DNA from: CAINVV01 sp963663675 | GTDB taxonomy: Bacteria; Bacteroidota; Bacteroidia; Bacteroidales; Prolixibacteraceae | Assembly: GCA_963663675.1 (NCBI GenBank) | Contig: OY760498.1 | Coordinates: forward strand, 620,001 to 684,000 | Length of the DNA: 64,000 nt | Reading direction: 5' to 3' | Part shown: positions 45,699-55,247 of the stretch, in pieces | Layout of the letters: each line of letters begins with the position of its first letter | Position numbering within the stretch: position 1 is the stretch's first letter | Made by a program: the position numbers and the translations under genes | The notes under the pieces: generated by a model | What the model saw: only the letters and a program-made list of their open reading frames with translations | Told to the model about the DNA's origin: nothing | Databases searched by the model: none

Positions 45699-46502
45699 TT
45701 ATAAAATTTTATTGTAAAAATCGAAATAGGAATCGATGTAACTTTCTTTTGGTTGATAGTCGAGATACTGTATACCCGAATCTTTAATGTGCTTCTCAAT
45801 GTTGGAATTAATTACCTCACTTCCTTTGATTGCAGCGTCTGAATAAGCAAGGGCCAGCTTCGTGTAATTTTCAAATGTTGGTTCTGCGATGACGGATATG
45901 TCGCTCATATCAATACCATCTTCCGAAATCTTTCTTGCCATCTCATTGTTAAGAGGCTGCTCAAACTGATCATTGTAAACTGAATAAATGATTCGTGTAT
46001 TGGCGAATAACGGATTGTCCTTGTAAGTCTTTTTTACAAAAAGTGGCACCATCCCGGTGAACCATCCATGACAATGAATGATATCAGGCGACCAGCGAAG
46101 TTTTATTACAGTTTCAAGCACTCCCCTGGCGAAAAAAATTGCACGCTCGTCATTGTCTTCAAACTCAGCATTATTATCATCTTTCAGAGAGTATTTCCTC
46201 TGGAAGTAATCCTCATTGTCGATAAAATATACCTGCATTCGGGCTGCCTGAATAGAGGCAACCTTGATAATCAGCGGGTGATCGTTGTCGTTGATGATCA
46301 GATTCATTCCCGATAAGCGAATCACTTCATGTAGCTGATTCCTTCTTTCATTGACATTTCCGAAACGCGGCATGAAGGTACGGATCTCTTTTCCCCGTTC
46401 CTGTATCCCCTGCGGCAGATAACGTCCAATGTCGGCAATCTCTGATTCGGGCAGATAAGGCGTGATTTCTTGTGAGATAAATAGAACCTTCTTTTTTTCC
46501 AT
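45699..46502 (-). CDS. Glycogen/starch synthase-like protein, N-terminal domain only
   Basis: 267 residues that match only the N-terminal (GT5) half of glycogen synthase: VLFISQEITPYLPESEIADIGRYLPQGI, TFMPRFGNVNERRNQLHEVIRLSG, IHCHGWFTGMVPLFV. The KxGG motif that binds ADP-glucose (about residue 15 in true synthases) is absent (SEIADIG instead), and the C-terminal GT-B domain is missing. Such short 'starch synthase catalytic domain' genes next to panC are usual in Bacteroidota, so this is not a recent truncation. Catalysis is doubtful; regulation or glycan binding are alternatives. Its promoter is well supported. Confidence 0.8.
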   Translation of the reverse strand: MEKKKVLFISQEITPYLPESEIADIGRYLPQGIQERGKEIRTFMPRFGNVNERRNQLHEVIRLSGMNLIINDNDHPLIIKVASIQAARMQVYFIDNEDYFQRKYSLKDDNNAEFEDNDERAIFFARGVLETVIKLRWSPDIIHCHGWFTGMVPLFVKKTYKDNPLFANTRIIYSVYNDQFEQPLNNEMARKISEDGIDMSDISVIAEPTFENYTKLALAYSDAAIKGSEVINSNIEKHIKDSGIQYLDYQPKESYIDSYFDFYNKIL

Positions 46503-46523
46503 TCCTTTAACTTAAATATTTTG

Positions 46524-46554
46524 CAAAAATATATAAAATTTCTGCAACTTTCAA
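46524..46554 (-). promoter_or_regulatory. Bacteroidota promoter for the glycogen synthase-like operon
   Basis: On the minus strand: TTG (46554-46552), 20-nt spacer, TATTTTTG (46531-46524), 21 nt before the ATG at 46502. Both boxes and spacing fit the consensus. Confidence 0.6.
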
Positions 46555-46758
46555 TCATTTCAAAGAGACTAAAAGTTAAACAAAGTGAAAGTGTGGCAAT
46601 TGTGAATTAAAAGTATTTCATTTATACGCTACTTTGTGTCAGCGAATTTCAGTTTCAATTAGTTTCACCAGTCATTTTTCCGCGTCCCAACTTTACTTTT
46701 TTAAGTTCTCTTAACTCACTTTTATTTATTTACTTTGTACGTTGATTTCAAATTCAGG

Positions 46759-47604
46759 ATGGAAATTTTCAAATCAGTTCAGGGTTTAAAACAGGTACTG
46801 GATTCCGCCAGGAATAAGGGTCTTGCCGTTGGATTTGTTCCCACGATGGGTGCGTTGCATCCCGGACACCTGTCGTTGGTGTCAGTTGCATCCCGGGAAA
46901 ATGATATAGTAGTAGTCTCGATATTTGTGAATCCGAACCAGTTCAATGACCCAAATGACCTGAGGAATTATCCCCGGGACCTGGATGAGGATGTCAGGCT
47001 GCTTACCTCACTTCCCTGTAATTATATATTTGCTCCTGAAGTTGATGAAATATATCCCGAACCGGATACCCGAAAATTCGACTTTGGTTCGCTGGAAACC
47101 GTTATGGAGGGGCGGTTCAGGCCAGGACACTTTAATGGTGTCGCTCAGGTGGTTAGCAGATTGTTCGATATCGTTGAACCGGATAGTGCTTATTTCGGCA
47201 GAAAGGATTTCCAGCAATTGTCAATTATTAAAAATATGGTTAAGTTGCTGAACTTACCGGTTAAAATTGTTGCCTGTGACACGATCAGGGAGGCTGACGG
47301 CCTGGCTATGAGCTCCAGAAATGCATTGCTTACCCCTGAACACAGGGCTGCTGCTCCCGGGATTTATTCTGCATTGAAGGATGCCACCGATGAATCAGCC
47401 TTCTTGCCCACGGACAAAGTGAAACAACATGTGATTGAGAAAATCAATTCTACAGGTTTGCTGAAAGTACAATACTTCGATATAGTTGATGAAATGACGC
47501 TGCAATCTGTGACAAACTGGGCGCAGAAAGGTGTCAAGGTCGGATGTATTGCAGTATTTGCCGGTTCGGTACGACTGATTGACAACATATTTTTTGATAA
47601 ATAA
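46759..47604 (+). CDS. panC: Pantothenate synthetase (pantoate--beta-alanine ligase)
   Basis: 281 residues from ATG 46759 (MEIFKSVQG). Landmarks are VGFVPTMGALHPGHLSLV (HxGH), FVNPNQF, FARKDFQQL-like YFGRKDFQQLSIIK, and GLAMSSRNALL. It joins pantoate and beta-alanine with ATP. The next gene, panD, makes beta-alanine, so two successive steps of CoA synthesis are paired. Confidence 0.97.
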   Translation: MEIFKSVQGLKQVLDSARNKGLAVGFVPTMGALHPGHLSLVSVASRENDIVVVSIFVNPNQFNDPNDLRNYPRDLDEDVRLLTSLPCNYIFAPEVDEIYPEPDTRKFDFGSLETVMEGRFRPGHFNGVAQVVSRLFDIVEPDSAYFGRKDFQQLSIIKNMVKLLNLPVKIVACDTIREADGLAMSSRNALLTPEHRAAAPGIYSALKDATDESAFLPTDKVKQHVIEKINSTGLLKVQYFDIVDEMTLQSVTNWAQKGVKVGCIAVFAGSVRLIDNIFFDK

Positions 47605-47614
47605 AAAATTTGAA

Positions 47615-47965
47615 ATGTTTATAGAAATTTGCAAATCCAAAATTCATAGGGTCACTGTTACAGGTGCGGATCTTCAGTATGTCGGGAGTATCACTATTGA
47701 TGAAGATTTAATGGATGCAGCCAACCTGATTGAGAATGAAAAAGTTCAGGTAGTTAACATCAACAATGGTGAGAGGTTCGAAACCTATGTGATCCGCGGA
47801 AAGAGAAAGACAGGGGATATCATTCTCAATGGTCCCGCTGCCCGAAAAGTTGTTACCGGCGATATAATCATTATTGTATCCTATGCTTCCATGGATTTTG
47901 AAGAGGCGAAAGCCTTTAAACCGGCAATAATTTTTCCGGATACAGAAACAAACAGACTGGTATAA
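47615..47965 (+). CDS. panD: Aspartate 1-decarboxylase proenzyme
   Basis: 116 residues from ATG 47615 (MFIEICKSKIHRV), 10 bp after panC. The self-cleavage site is Gly24-Ser25 in YVGSITID, which yields the pyruvoyl group. It makes beta-alanine for PanC from aspartate. Further motifs: VNINNGERFETYVI and GDIIIIVSYASM. Confidence 0.96.
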   Translation: MFIEICKSKIHRVTVTGADLQYVGSITIDEDLMDAANLIENEKVQVVNINNGERFETYVIRGKRKTGDIILNGPAARKVVTGDIIIIVSYASMDFEEAKAFKPAIIFPDTETNRLV

Positions 47966-47970
47966 ATACA

Positions 47971-49335
47971 TTGGCAAAACTTAAAACATCCTTTGTCTGT
48001 CAGAATTGCGGGTTCACCTCTCCAAAATGGATTGGCCATTGCACATCTTGTGGTGAGTGGAACACCTTTCAGGAAGAAGTTTCTTTCCCTGCCAGGAGTC
48101 AGTCTAACAGGCAGGCCGGACAAAATGGCTCTAATCCGGTTACACTGGATGAGATTAATCTGCTGGAATTGCCCAGGATTGATACTTCTAATGCTGAATT
48201 CAACAGGGTCCTGGGCGGTGGAATGGTACCCGGAGGCCTGATTTTGCTCGGAGGAGAACCCGGTATAGGAAAATCGACCCTTGTTCTTCAGATTGCTTTG
48301 CATCTGAAAAAGAGAAAAGTACTTTATATTTCAGGTGAAGAGAGTCTTCAGCAACTAAAAATGAGGGCCGAGAGACTTGAAGCACATAATTCTTCGTGTT
48401 ATTTCCTGTGTGAGACAACTCTGGAATCAGTTCTTCTTCACATTGAAAGGGAGTCACCGGACCTGGTAATAATAGATTCGATTCAGACTATCAGCAGTGA
48501 GTCAATCGAATCAACGGCTGGCAGTGTCACCCAAATCAGGGAATGTACCATTGCCATCATGAAGATGGCCAAAACGAAAAATATTGCAGTTATCCTGATA
48601 GGTCATATTAATAAGGAGGGTAGCCTGGCTGGGCCAAAGGTACTCGAACACATTGTTGATACTGTACTACAGTTTGAGGGCGACAGGAATCATCTATACC
48701 GGATAGTCCGGTCAGTGAAGAATCGATTCGGTTCGACATCCGAGCTTGGTATTTACGAAATGCAGCAATCCGGGTTGCGGGAAGTAAGCAATCCTTCTGA
48801 AATGTTGCTCTCTTCCCACAATGAAGGGTTGAGCGGCACTTCCACCTCAGCCGCTATTGAAGGGATGCGTTCTTTCCTGATCGAAGTGCAGGCGCTGGTA
48901 GGTTCCGCAGCTTACGGGACACCCCAAAGATCGGCAACAGGGTTTGATCTCAGGAGAATGAATATGCTGTTGGCTGTACTGGAAAAGAGAGCAGGATTCA
49001 AAATGATGGTAAAGGATGTCTTTCTCAATATTGCGGGTGGTTTGCGTGTTGACGATCCTGCAATGGACCTTGCGGTAATTTGCGCCATCCTTTCTTCGAA
49101 TTTTGATATAGCAATTGACAAGGGAATTGCTTTCTCAGGAGAGGTTGGACTTACCGGAGAGATCAGGCCGGTGGGCCGGATTGAACAACGTATAGCAGAA
49201 GCGCAGAAGCTTGGATTTAAAGAGATATATATCTCAAAGTACAACAAGGGAATAGACTTCTCAAGGTTCGACATCAAAATCCACCAGATCGAACGTGTGG
49301 AAAAACTGGTAAGATCGTTGTTTGGTAACAAATAA
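47971..49335 (+). CDS. radA: DNA repair protein RadA
   Basis: 454 residues beginning at a TTG codon (47971), 5 bp after panD; no better ATG is present and the first residues (AKLKTSFVCQNCGF) fit the family start. It has the N-terminal zinc finger (CQNCGF, CTSCGEW), a RecA-like core with Walker A GGEPGIGKSTLVLQ, the RadA motif KNRFGS and a C-terminal Lon-like domain (GEVGLTGEIRPVGRI). RadA/Sms drives branch migration in recombination. A hairpin terminator follows. Confidence 0.96.
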   Translation: MAKLKTSFVCQNCGFTSPKWIGHCTSCGEWNTFQEEVSFPARSQSNRQAGQNGSNPVTLDEINLLELPRIDTSNAEFNRVLGGGMVPGGLILLGGEPGIGKSTLVLQIALHLKKRKVLYISGEESLQQLKMRAERLEAHNSSCYFLCETTLESVLLHIERESPDLVIIDSIQTISSESIESTAGSVTQIRECTIAIMKMAKTKNIAVILIGHINKEGSLAGPKVLEHIVDTVLQFEGDRNHLYRIVRSVKNRFGSTSELGIYEMQQSGLREVSNPSEMLLSSHNEGLSGTSTSAAIEGMRSFLIEVQALVGSAAYGTPQRSATGFDLRRMNMLLAVLEKRAGFKMMVKDVFLNIAGGLRVDDPAMDLAVICAILSSNFDIAIDKGIAFSGEVGLTGEIRPVGRIEQRIAEAQKLGFKEIYISKYNKGIDFSRFDIKIHQIERVEKLVRSLFGNK

Positions 49336-49340
49336 TAAAA

Positions 49341-49361
49341 GGCGAAAAACAGTCTTTCGCC
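49341..49361 (+). terminator. Rho-independent terminator of radA
   Basis: GGCGAAA (49341-49347) pairs with TTTCGCC (49355-49361) around a 7-nt loop, followed by ATTTTTCGCC and T-rich sequence. Confidence 0.65.
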
Positions 49362-49394
49362 ATTTTTCGCCTATTTATTTTTGATTTTATACTC

Positions 49395-50273
49395 TTAATA
49401 TTCCCACAAATCCTGCTCGTAGTTGAATATTGAATTTTTTATCCTTTCAGATTCTTTCGTCGCATATTCGTCTGCAGCATACTGCTGAATATATCTGTTG
49501 TTGTAAACATTCTCTTCCTTGATTATGTAACTGTCGAAATTTCTCATGAGGAACAGATCATCAAAACTGAAATTCCTGGCACCGTTGCGGTCATTAAGAG
49601 CTTCGTTTTTTGCGAGTAACTTCCTGATTTCTGGATACCAAACCCAGAATAGCTTTTTCCTAAGCAAATTTTCCTGAGTGACGTCTTCTTCACGATAATA
49701 AAGTTTGATAGGGCATATTCCAAGAATCCGTACCTGTAAAGTGGATTTTTGCTTGTCGAAATACCATATTTCCTTCACAATCAACTGTTTTGTTTCAGAT
49801 GTGTTCATCTCTTGCTGCACAGTTACATCTTCCATCTGACCAGTCTCAAAATTTCGCCTTTGAACGGTTTTGCTGCCAGCGCCAAACTGGGTTACAACCT
49901 GGTCGTAACTGACAGGTTTGGTAAATTCATTGTTGTCATCCGATGCGTCAAATGCTGTGATCGTATTCTCCTTGATGCCTTTCATAAGAAGGTTGATCAG
50001 GTTGTTTCTGCCCTGAATTTCGGCTGTCGGGAAATAAAAATGCTGGTTCATTTTTTCACGCAAATCTATCAGACGCCAGATGGTCTTTGACCAGGTGACA
50101 TCGGCTTCCCTGACTCCCGGCAGGGGTGCAGGTTTGCGCTCAAGCGTGATCCTCTTCTCGTATGCACCGTCATTTCTGTTTTTTACCAGATCTTCGATCC
50201 CTTGCCCCATAAGGGAATTACAGGTGAAGTTGCCGGCAAGAATGACCAAAAAGAATAACAATTTTCGTTTCAT
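49395..50273 (-). CDS. gldN: Gliding motility / T9SS protein GldN (PorN)
   Basis: 292 residues with a signal peptide (MKRKLLFFLVILAGNFTCNS). The body includes RNDGAYEKRITLERKPAPLPGVREADV, IWRLIDLREKMNQHFYFP and VKEIWYFDKQKSTLQVRILGICPI, typical of GldN. With GldK it forms the periplasmic ring under the outer membrane. It is the last gene of the porP-gldKLMN run. Its start lies 4 nt after the stop of mini-ORF copy D. Confidence 0.93.
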   Translation of the reverse strand: MKRKLLFFLVILAGNFTCNSLMGQGIEDLVKNRNDGAYEKRITLERKPAPLPGVREADVTWSKTIWRLIDLREKMNQHFYFPTAEIQGRNNLINLLMKGIKENTITAFDASDDNNEFTKPVSYDQVVTQFGAGSKTVQRRNFETGQMEDVTVQQEMNTSETKQLIVKEIWYFDKQKSTLQVRILGICPIKLYYREEDVTQENLLRKKLFWVWYPEIRKLLAKNEALNDRNGARNFSFDDLFLMRNFDSYIIKEENVYNNRYIQQYAADEYATKESERIKNSIFNYEQDLWEY

Positions 50274-50276
50274 CTT

Positions 50277-50345
50277 TTAAAATAATTTGTTTCTTAGTTG
50301 CCAGATAGAATTCGCAATGGATTTTTCATCAGCATTGATGTTTTT
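50277..50345 (-). repeat. LASLIF mini-ORF family, degenerate copy D
   Basis: Between gldM and gldN, the minus strand reads DEKSIANSIWQLRNKLF and stops 3 nt before the gldN ATG. SIWQLRN matches the ends of copies A and C (SIWQ, SIWPLRN) although LASLIF has changed to SIAN. A start codon for the frame is not present. Confidence 0.45.
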
Positions 50346-50367
50346 ACCATCCTGTTTCTTTCATCGC

Positions 50368-51909
50368 TTAATTTATTTTAAAGCTGATAGCAGATAAGTT
50401 TCTTGTAAAACCATCCTCCCCCTTGGCAACGATGTTATCAATATAAAGGCGGCTTCCACGGGTTAATGAATTAAACAAATCTCTCTGATCCTGAGTGAAT
50501 TTCGCTCCCGTTGCGGCCTTATCCACGATAAAACCGCCTTTTGATGTGGATACAACAAATGAAAGAACCTGAAATTTCATTTCAAAGTCAAATTCCGGTA
50601 TTTCAGCAAAAACTCCCTGCTCGGCCATCAACTCGCTCTTGGAGATTAGACCCTCGTTTTTGCCTGCAACAGTTGCCAGTGGATTTGGAACCTTTTTGAC
50701 CCTGAATTCGATAGTTCCCATTTGTTTATTCACTTTGTCAACAGTAGCGCTGACAGAAATAACAGCCTTCTCTCCGACTTTTTCCGGATAGGCAAGCCAT
50801 CCGTCTGTGGTCCTTTCGATTCGGCCGTTAGTCATACTTGCCTGAATATCCCTGGACGACATTCCCGGTACAGAGATGGATATCGGGTTTGCCAGCTTGG
50901 CATACAAAATATTCATTCTGGTTGGTGAAACAGTCATGGATGGTTTGGCAACCTGGTACTCCTGCTGGAAGGCATACGGTACAATAATTCCGCTTGGAGT
51001 TTTATAATTGATTACTCCTTTCCAGACAAAAGTGCCTTCAGCACTGGCCGTTACACGGTATAAACCGGCATTTTCACCAGGTATAATCGGAAGTTTGTTT
51101 CCATTGACAATAATTTCAGGAACTGCAGTGGTATCCAATGCAGAAATAAAAACTTTTGCCTCATACGCATCTCCCTGCAGTACATAATTGGTTTTTGGTA
51201 TAACCTGGGCTTTTAAAGCATTAAATTTGAATGAAGAAGCATCAATTTTTGAATAGAGATAGTTGATTACGTCTGATTCACTGTTGCGTATATCACTTTG
51301 CATTTTTGACATCAGTGTTATAACGGCAATAAGCGGATAGCCCTGAAATTTGCTGATTTCCCAACTGGGCCTTTGTCCTTCCGTCCCGGGTGGGTCAGAG
51401 GTATCCAGGCTTTTCCTGATAGCTGTAATCAAAGCAGTTTCACTGGTATCAATGTGGGAAAGAAGGAAAGTTCTGTACGCTTCAATGGCATTTTTAAGTA
51501 ATGTCCCATTTTTTTTGGTAATCATTATCTCTTCTGAGTAGTTCAAGTCTTCCTTGTTGATGATATCATCAATTTTTCCTTCCGGACCATCGGCTTTTTT
51601 AACTATCACATCTTTAAAGTGTGTGATATAATTATAAAGAGTATCAGTTTTTTCTTTGATCTTCTTAACGGCATTGTTTAACTCACCAACTTTTGCTGGG
51701 TTTTCCTGTGCCGCATTATTGAAGTTTGTATATACGGTTTGATTTTTGTTGTTAAAGTTCTCGATCGTTTTCATAAATCCCTGATCTACAATTGCGAAGG
51801 CATCTATCACGGATTTGTCAACATTGAGTGCCAACATCGCCGTCAGAACCAGATACATCAGGCTTATCATCCTTTGCCGGGGTGTTTCCGGACAGTTTTT
51901 TACACTCAT
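50368..51909 (-). CDS. gldM: Gliding motility / T9SS motor protein GldM (PorM)
   Basis: 513 residues: N-terminal transmembrane helix (PRQRMISLMYLVLTAMLALNVDKS), helical periplasmic domain with DAFAIVDQGFMKTIENFNNKN, and Ig-like domains ending in ISFKIN. GldM dimers in the periplasm transmit torque from the GldL membrane ring to GldK/N. Adjacent to gldL (21-bp gap). Complete by length. Confidence 0.95.
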   Translation of the reverse strand: MSVKNCPETPRQRMISLMYLVLTAMLALNVDKSVIDAFAIVDQGFMKTIENFNNKNQTVYTNFNNAAQENPAKVGELNNAVKKIKEKTDTLYNYITHFKDVIVKKADGPEGKIDDIINKEDLNYSEEIMITKKNGTLLKNAIEAYRTFLLSHIDTSETALITAIRKSLDTSDPPGTEGQRPSWEISKFQGYPLIAVITLMSKMQSDIRNSESDVINYLYSKIDASSFKFNALKAQVIPKTNYVLQGDAYEAKVFISALDTTAVPEIIVNGNKLPIIPGENAGLYRVTASAEGTFVWKGVINYKTPSGIIVPYAFQQEYQVAKPSMTVSPTRMNILYAKLANPISISVPGMSSRDIQASMTNGRIERTTDGWLAYPEKVGEKAVISVSATVDKVNKQMGTIEFRVKKVPNPLATVAGKNEGLISKSELMAEQGVFAEIPEFDFEMKFQVLSFVVSTSKGGFIVDKAATGAKFTQDQRDLFNSLTRGSRLYIDNIVAKGEDGFTRNLSAISFKIN

Positions 51910-51930
51910 AAGGTCAGCAAATTGATTAGA

Positions 51931-52902
51931 TTAACCTTTGATATTCATTGCGCCCAGCATATTGCCGTAAACCTGATTAAGTGCTTCCAGGTTTTTATTC
52001 ATACGCTCTGTGAGTAGATAATATTTTTTTGCTTCCTCAAGAGTTTCGGACACCATTTGCTGCAATCCAGCCTGGTCCGAAACGCTTTTTGAAGATGTTT
52101 CAGTCAGTTTTTTGACATTTTGAAGATGAAGTTCATAAGATGAATTTAGGGTAGCAAGACTGGAATTCATCTTGGCGATTTCACCGGCGTAGGATTTTGA
52201 ATTTTCACTGAGCGACGAAAAATCTTTTTGAACAGATTCTGTAAAATCACTGTAGGAGGATGATAATTTCTCACTTGTGGTAGCAAGCTGCTGATTTATT
52301 TTCTTGGTTGATTCGGCAAAACTTTCAGCCATCTCTTTGGAGGATCCTGATATCAGTTTGGAAGAGTGTTCATAGCTGTGTACCAGATCACCCAGTGATC
52401 GTTCAACGGAGAGAGTGGCCTTATTGTTGACTTCAGCAAAGGAATTCATCGACTGAGAGGCACTGCTCATATTGCGGATGTAAATCTCGGTAGCAAGAGT
52501 TGCACTGGAAATTTCTGATATGCCTTTTGCTGTATTGGTCAGGTCCATCAGGCCTTTTTTCAGTTTTGACATCATTTCAGGAGTGATCTCAGCCTTTTCA
52601 AGCATTTCGTCCAATCCTCTTGATGGCCTGGCGGGAAGTTCGATTTCTTCCTCGAATTCATAATCAGGGTTTAGTTGAGGATATACCTTTGTCCAGTCGG
52701 GGGTTTCAACCATGGGTTCGAAAGCGGAAAGGAAGAAGATCAATGCTTCACAGGACATGCCTATCATGAGCATTGTTGGTCCACCTGTCCAGTGTTCCAA
52801 TTTAAAAAGGGCTCCTAATAGTACGACAGACGCGCCGAAACTATAGAAATAATTCATGGTAGATCTCCATTTTTGAGAATGAGTCAGTTCCGCAAGTCCC
52901 AT
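51931..52902 (-). CDS. gldL: Gliding motility / T9SS motor protein GldL (PorL)
   Basis: 323 residues: two N-terminal transmembrane helices (YFYSFGASVVLLGALFKLEHW and TMLMIGMSCEALIFFLSAF). They contain K34 and E52; a Lys and a Glu in the GldL membrane helices are known to be important for the proton channel. The cytoplasmic part is a long coiled coil (residues 95-300). Together with GldM it forms the proton-driven motor. Confidence 0.95.
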   Translation of the reverse strand: MGLAELTHSQKWRSTMNYFYSFGASVVLLGALFKLEHWTGGPTMLMIGMSCEALIFFLSAFEPMVETPDWTKVYPQLNPDYEFEEEIELPARPSRGLDEMLEKAEITPEMMSKLKKGLMDLTNTAKGISEISSATLATEIYIRNMSSASQSMNSFAEVNNKATLSVERSLGDLVHSYEHSSKLISGSSKEMAESFAESTKKINQQLATTSEKLSSSYSDFTESVQKDFSSLSENSKSYAGEIAKMNSSLATLNSSYELHLQNVKKLTETSSKSVSDQAGLQQMVSETLEEAKKYYLLTERMNKNLEALNQVYGNMLGAMNIKG

Positions 52903-52926
52903 AGTATTTCTGTTTTTCTTTGTTGA

Positions 52927-54273
52927 TTAAAAGTCTTCACCAAATGAGGAACGCACACACCTGAATCCTACATATGATTTTGCAGTATCCTGGTATTCAA
53001 AGGTTCGCGTTCCCACCTGAATGTAATATGCAATGTCTTTCCAGGAGCCTCCCCGAATAACCTTCCGCTTCATGGTAGGCGGGTCGTCAGGTAATGCGTT
53101 GTACTGAAAATTTGGGTTTAAGTCATGCATAAAATTATAGGTCGATTCATCATAGGCTGTTATAGTCCATTCAGCAACATTCCCGGCCATATCATATAAT
53201 CCGTATCCGTTGGGTTCATATGTTGCCACCTTAATGGCTGCTTTGCCGCCGTCATCACTGTAATTTCCACGCATAGGCTTGAAATTTGCAAGGAAACATC
53301 CTGTCCTTGACCTGGTGTAATAACCACCCCAGGGATACATTGAGTTTTCAAGTCCACCCCTGGCTGCAAGTTCCCATTCAGCCTCTGAGGGCAATCGATA
53401 GTCCTGCACAGCGAAATCACCTTTCCCGGAGAGGCTTTTGTTTTTAAACGCTGTCCTCCACATGCAGAACGCTTTAGCCTGCCTCCAGTCGACTCCTACA
53501 ACAGGGTAGTCATCAAAACCAGGATGAGAGAAATACATTTTGGCCCATGGCTCGTTAAAGGCGTAGGTGAAATCCCGGATCCATACCAGGGTATCGGGAT
53601 AGATATTCACTGACTCACTCATGATGAAACTAGAGCGATTTTGTATTGGAACAACCTTGCCCGTGAGATCTACAATACTGCCGGTGTAAGCCTGTTTGGA
53701 GTAATCATAGGAATTCTGGCGTCTTGCAGCCTGGTTTAGGTCAACCCAGTAAAAATTGTAGTTTAGTTTCCTGATATCAATTTCCTTCTTCCCGAAGATT
53801 CTTTCACTCTTGTCATAATACATGGGCTCCAGATCGGCAATATAATCCTGATCGTTGTAGTTTAGCTTAACATTCCAGTCCAGCACAGGCGGGTCAATAG
53901 GATCACCACGGCGGGTAGTCGTAGGTTTGAATTCGGGATATTTCTGCGAAAGAAGTTCCCTGGCAATAGAATCACGGACATAATAGACAAATTGCCGGTA
54001 TTCGTTGTTGGTAATCTCGGTATCGTCCATCCAGAATGTGGCCAGATCGACTGTACGGGTAGGCGTGTTGACCCCCGTAATTTCCTGGTCCGAGGGTCCC
54101 ATGTTGAAACTCTTACCAGGAATCAGTACCATTCCGAGTGGAGTGGGCTCCATATACTTGCCTCGATTCATAACTCCCACTAATTCACCATTCCCTTTGT
54201 TATGACATCCGGAAACCAGCAGCATGACTGACAAACTGCCATAAGCAAACAATCGTTTTATCGTTCGACTCAT
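52927..54273 (-). CDS. gldK: Gliding motility / T9SS lipoprotein GldK (PorK)
   Basis: 448 residues with a lipoprotein signal ending LLVSGCHN. It is a formylglycine-generating-enzyme (sulfatase-modifying factor) fold: TFWMDDTEITNNEYRQFV, YPVVGVDWRQAKAFCMWR, DYRLPSEAEWELAARGGLE, KVIRGGSWKD and FRCVRSSFGEDF. In the T9SS the fold is structural: GldK forms the ring with GldN. It is 33 bp downstream of porP. Confidence 0.95.
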   Translation of the reverse strand: MSRTIKRLFAYGSLSVMLLVSGCHNKGNGELVGVMNRGKYMEPTPLGMVLIPGKSFNMGPSDQEITGVNTPTRTVDLATFWMDDTEITNNEYRQFVYYVRDSIARELLSQKYPEFKPTTTRRGDPIDPPVLDWNVKLNYNDQDYIADLEPMYYDKSERIFGKKEIDIRKLNYNFYWVDLNQAARRQNSYDYSKQAYTGSIVDLTGKVVPIQNRSSFIMSESVNIYPDTLVWIRDFTYAFNEPWAKMYFSHPGFDDYPVVGVDWRQAKAFCMWRTAFKNKSLSGKGDFAVQDYRLPSEAEWELAARGGLENSMYPWGGYYTRSRTGCFLANFKPMRGNYSDDGGKAAIKVATYEPNGYGLYDMAGNVAEWTITAYDESTYNFMHDLNPNFQYNALPDDPPTMKRKVIRGGSWKDIAYYIQVGTRTFEYQDTAKSYVGFRCVRSSFGEDF

Positions 54274-54305
54274 ATCTTGTGAATCTCTATATTTTCATTC
54301 CAAAG

Positions 54306-55247
54306 TTATAAAAACCTTACACTTTTGGTTTTTTGACCTCTATTTTTATTTAAAAGAACAGCGTAAGATACAGAAAGTTCGTGAGAACCAGCACTATAGC
54401 GAGATAAAACCGATGTACTCAAATCATAGGAGTACCCAATTCTTAACCCATTTTGCATCTCAAACCCTAAAAATACAACAATCGCCTCTTTGTTTCTGTA
54501 CCCCAGACCGCCCCAAAACCGTCGATCATAATTGACTACAGCATCTAAATCAACCTGGGAGGTAACCCCATCTGACTTATAAAGGAACGAAGGTTGAACG
54601 GTAAATCGGTCATCGTTCAGTTCATAGTTATAACCACCGGTTAGGTAATAATGTCTTTTCATCGAAAAGTGACCACTCTCTTCAAAATCGAAAGACGGTT
54701 GCGTCAAATGCAGGGAGGAAAAAGCTAAAAAATATTTCTTATGCTGGTAATAAACTCCAGCTCCGAAATCAACCAACATACCGTTTACCTCTTGTTTTGG
54801 CAAAGCGGGGTCCGCCCCGTCAACTAAATCTCCCCCTTGTGAATCGGTCCAGCCGGGGGTGATATTCTTGTTCATCATGCCAACAGAAGCACCACAACCA
54901 AGTTGACCCTGACCAAGCTGTAACCGGTAACTATAACTCAATCCAAAAGAGACATTGCTTTCATATCCTATCGCATCTTTCATCACCGTAAGGCCTATTC
55001 CGTCTGAGTTTCCGATTAATTTCAATGAAGCGTCAGACTGGAAAACAGTAGTCACCGGGGCACCTGGGAACCCAACCCATTGTTGTCTGTTCAGTAAGGT
55101 CAGGTTAATCATTCCGGTACTTCCGGCATACCCGGGATTGGTCATCAAATGGTTGAACATATGCTGGCTAATCTGCGGATCCTGCTGGCTTCTCGCAACG
55201 AAAGTACATATATTTAACAATATCCACAAAAAACTATAAAATTTCAT
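54306..55247 (-). CDS. porP: PorP/SprF-family T9SS outer-membrane protein
   Basis: 313 residues, signal peptide then SQQDPQISQHMFNHLMTNPGYAGS, the signature opening of PorP/SprF, and a C-terminal beta-barrel. It is the first gene of the porP-gldK-gldL-gldM-gldN unit. PorP/SprF homologues anchor or help secrete surface adhesins such as SprB; near gldK the gene belongs to the core T9SS. A mini-ORF copy (C) lies 8 nt upstream. Confidence 0.9.
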   Translation of the reverse strand: MKFYSFLWILLNICTFVARSQQDPQISQHMFNHLMTNPGYAGSTGMINLTLLNRQQWVGFPGAPVTTVFQSDASLKLIGNSDGIGLTVMKDAIGYESNVSFGLSYSYRLQLGQGQLGCGASVGMMNKNITPGWTDSQGGDLVDGADPALPKQEVNGMLVDFGAGVYYQHKKYFLAFSSLHLTQPSFDFEESGHFSMKRHYYLTGGYNYELNDDRFTVQPSFLYKSDGVTSQVDLDAVVNYDRRFWGGLGYRNKEAIVVFLGFEMQNGLRIGYSYDLSTSVLSRYSAGSHELSVSYAVLLNKNRGQKTKSVRFL

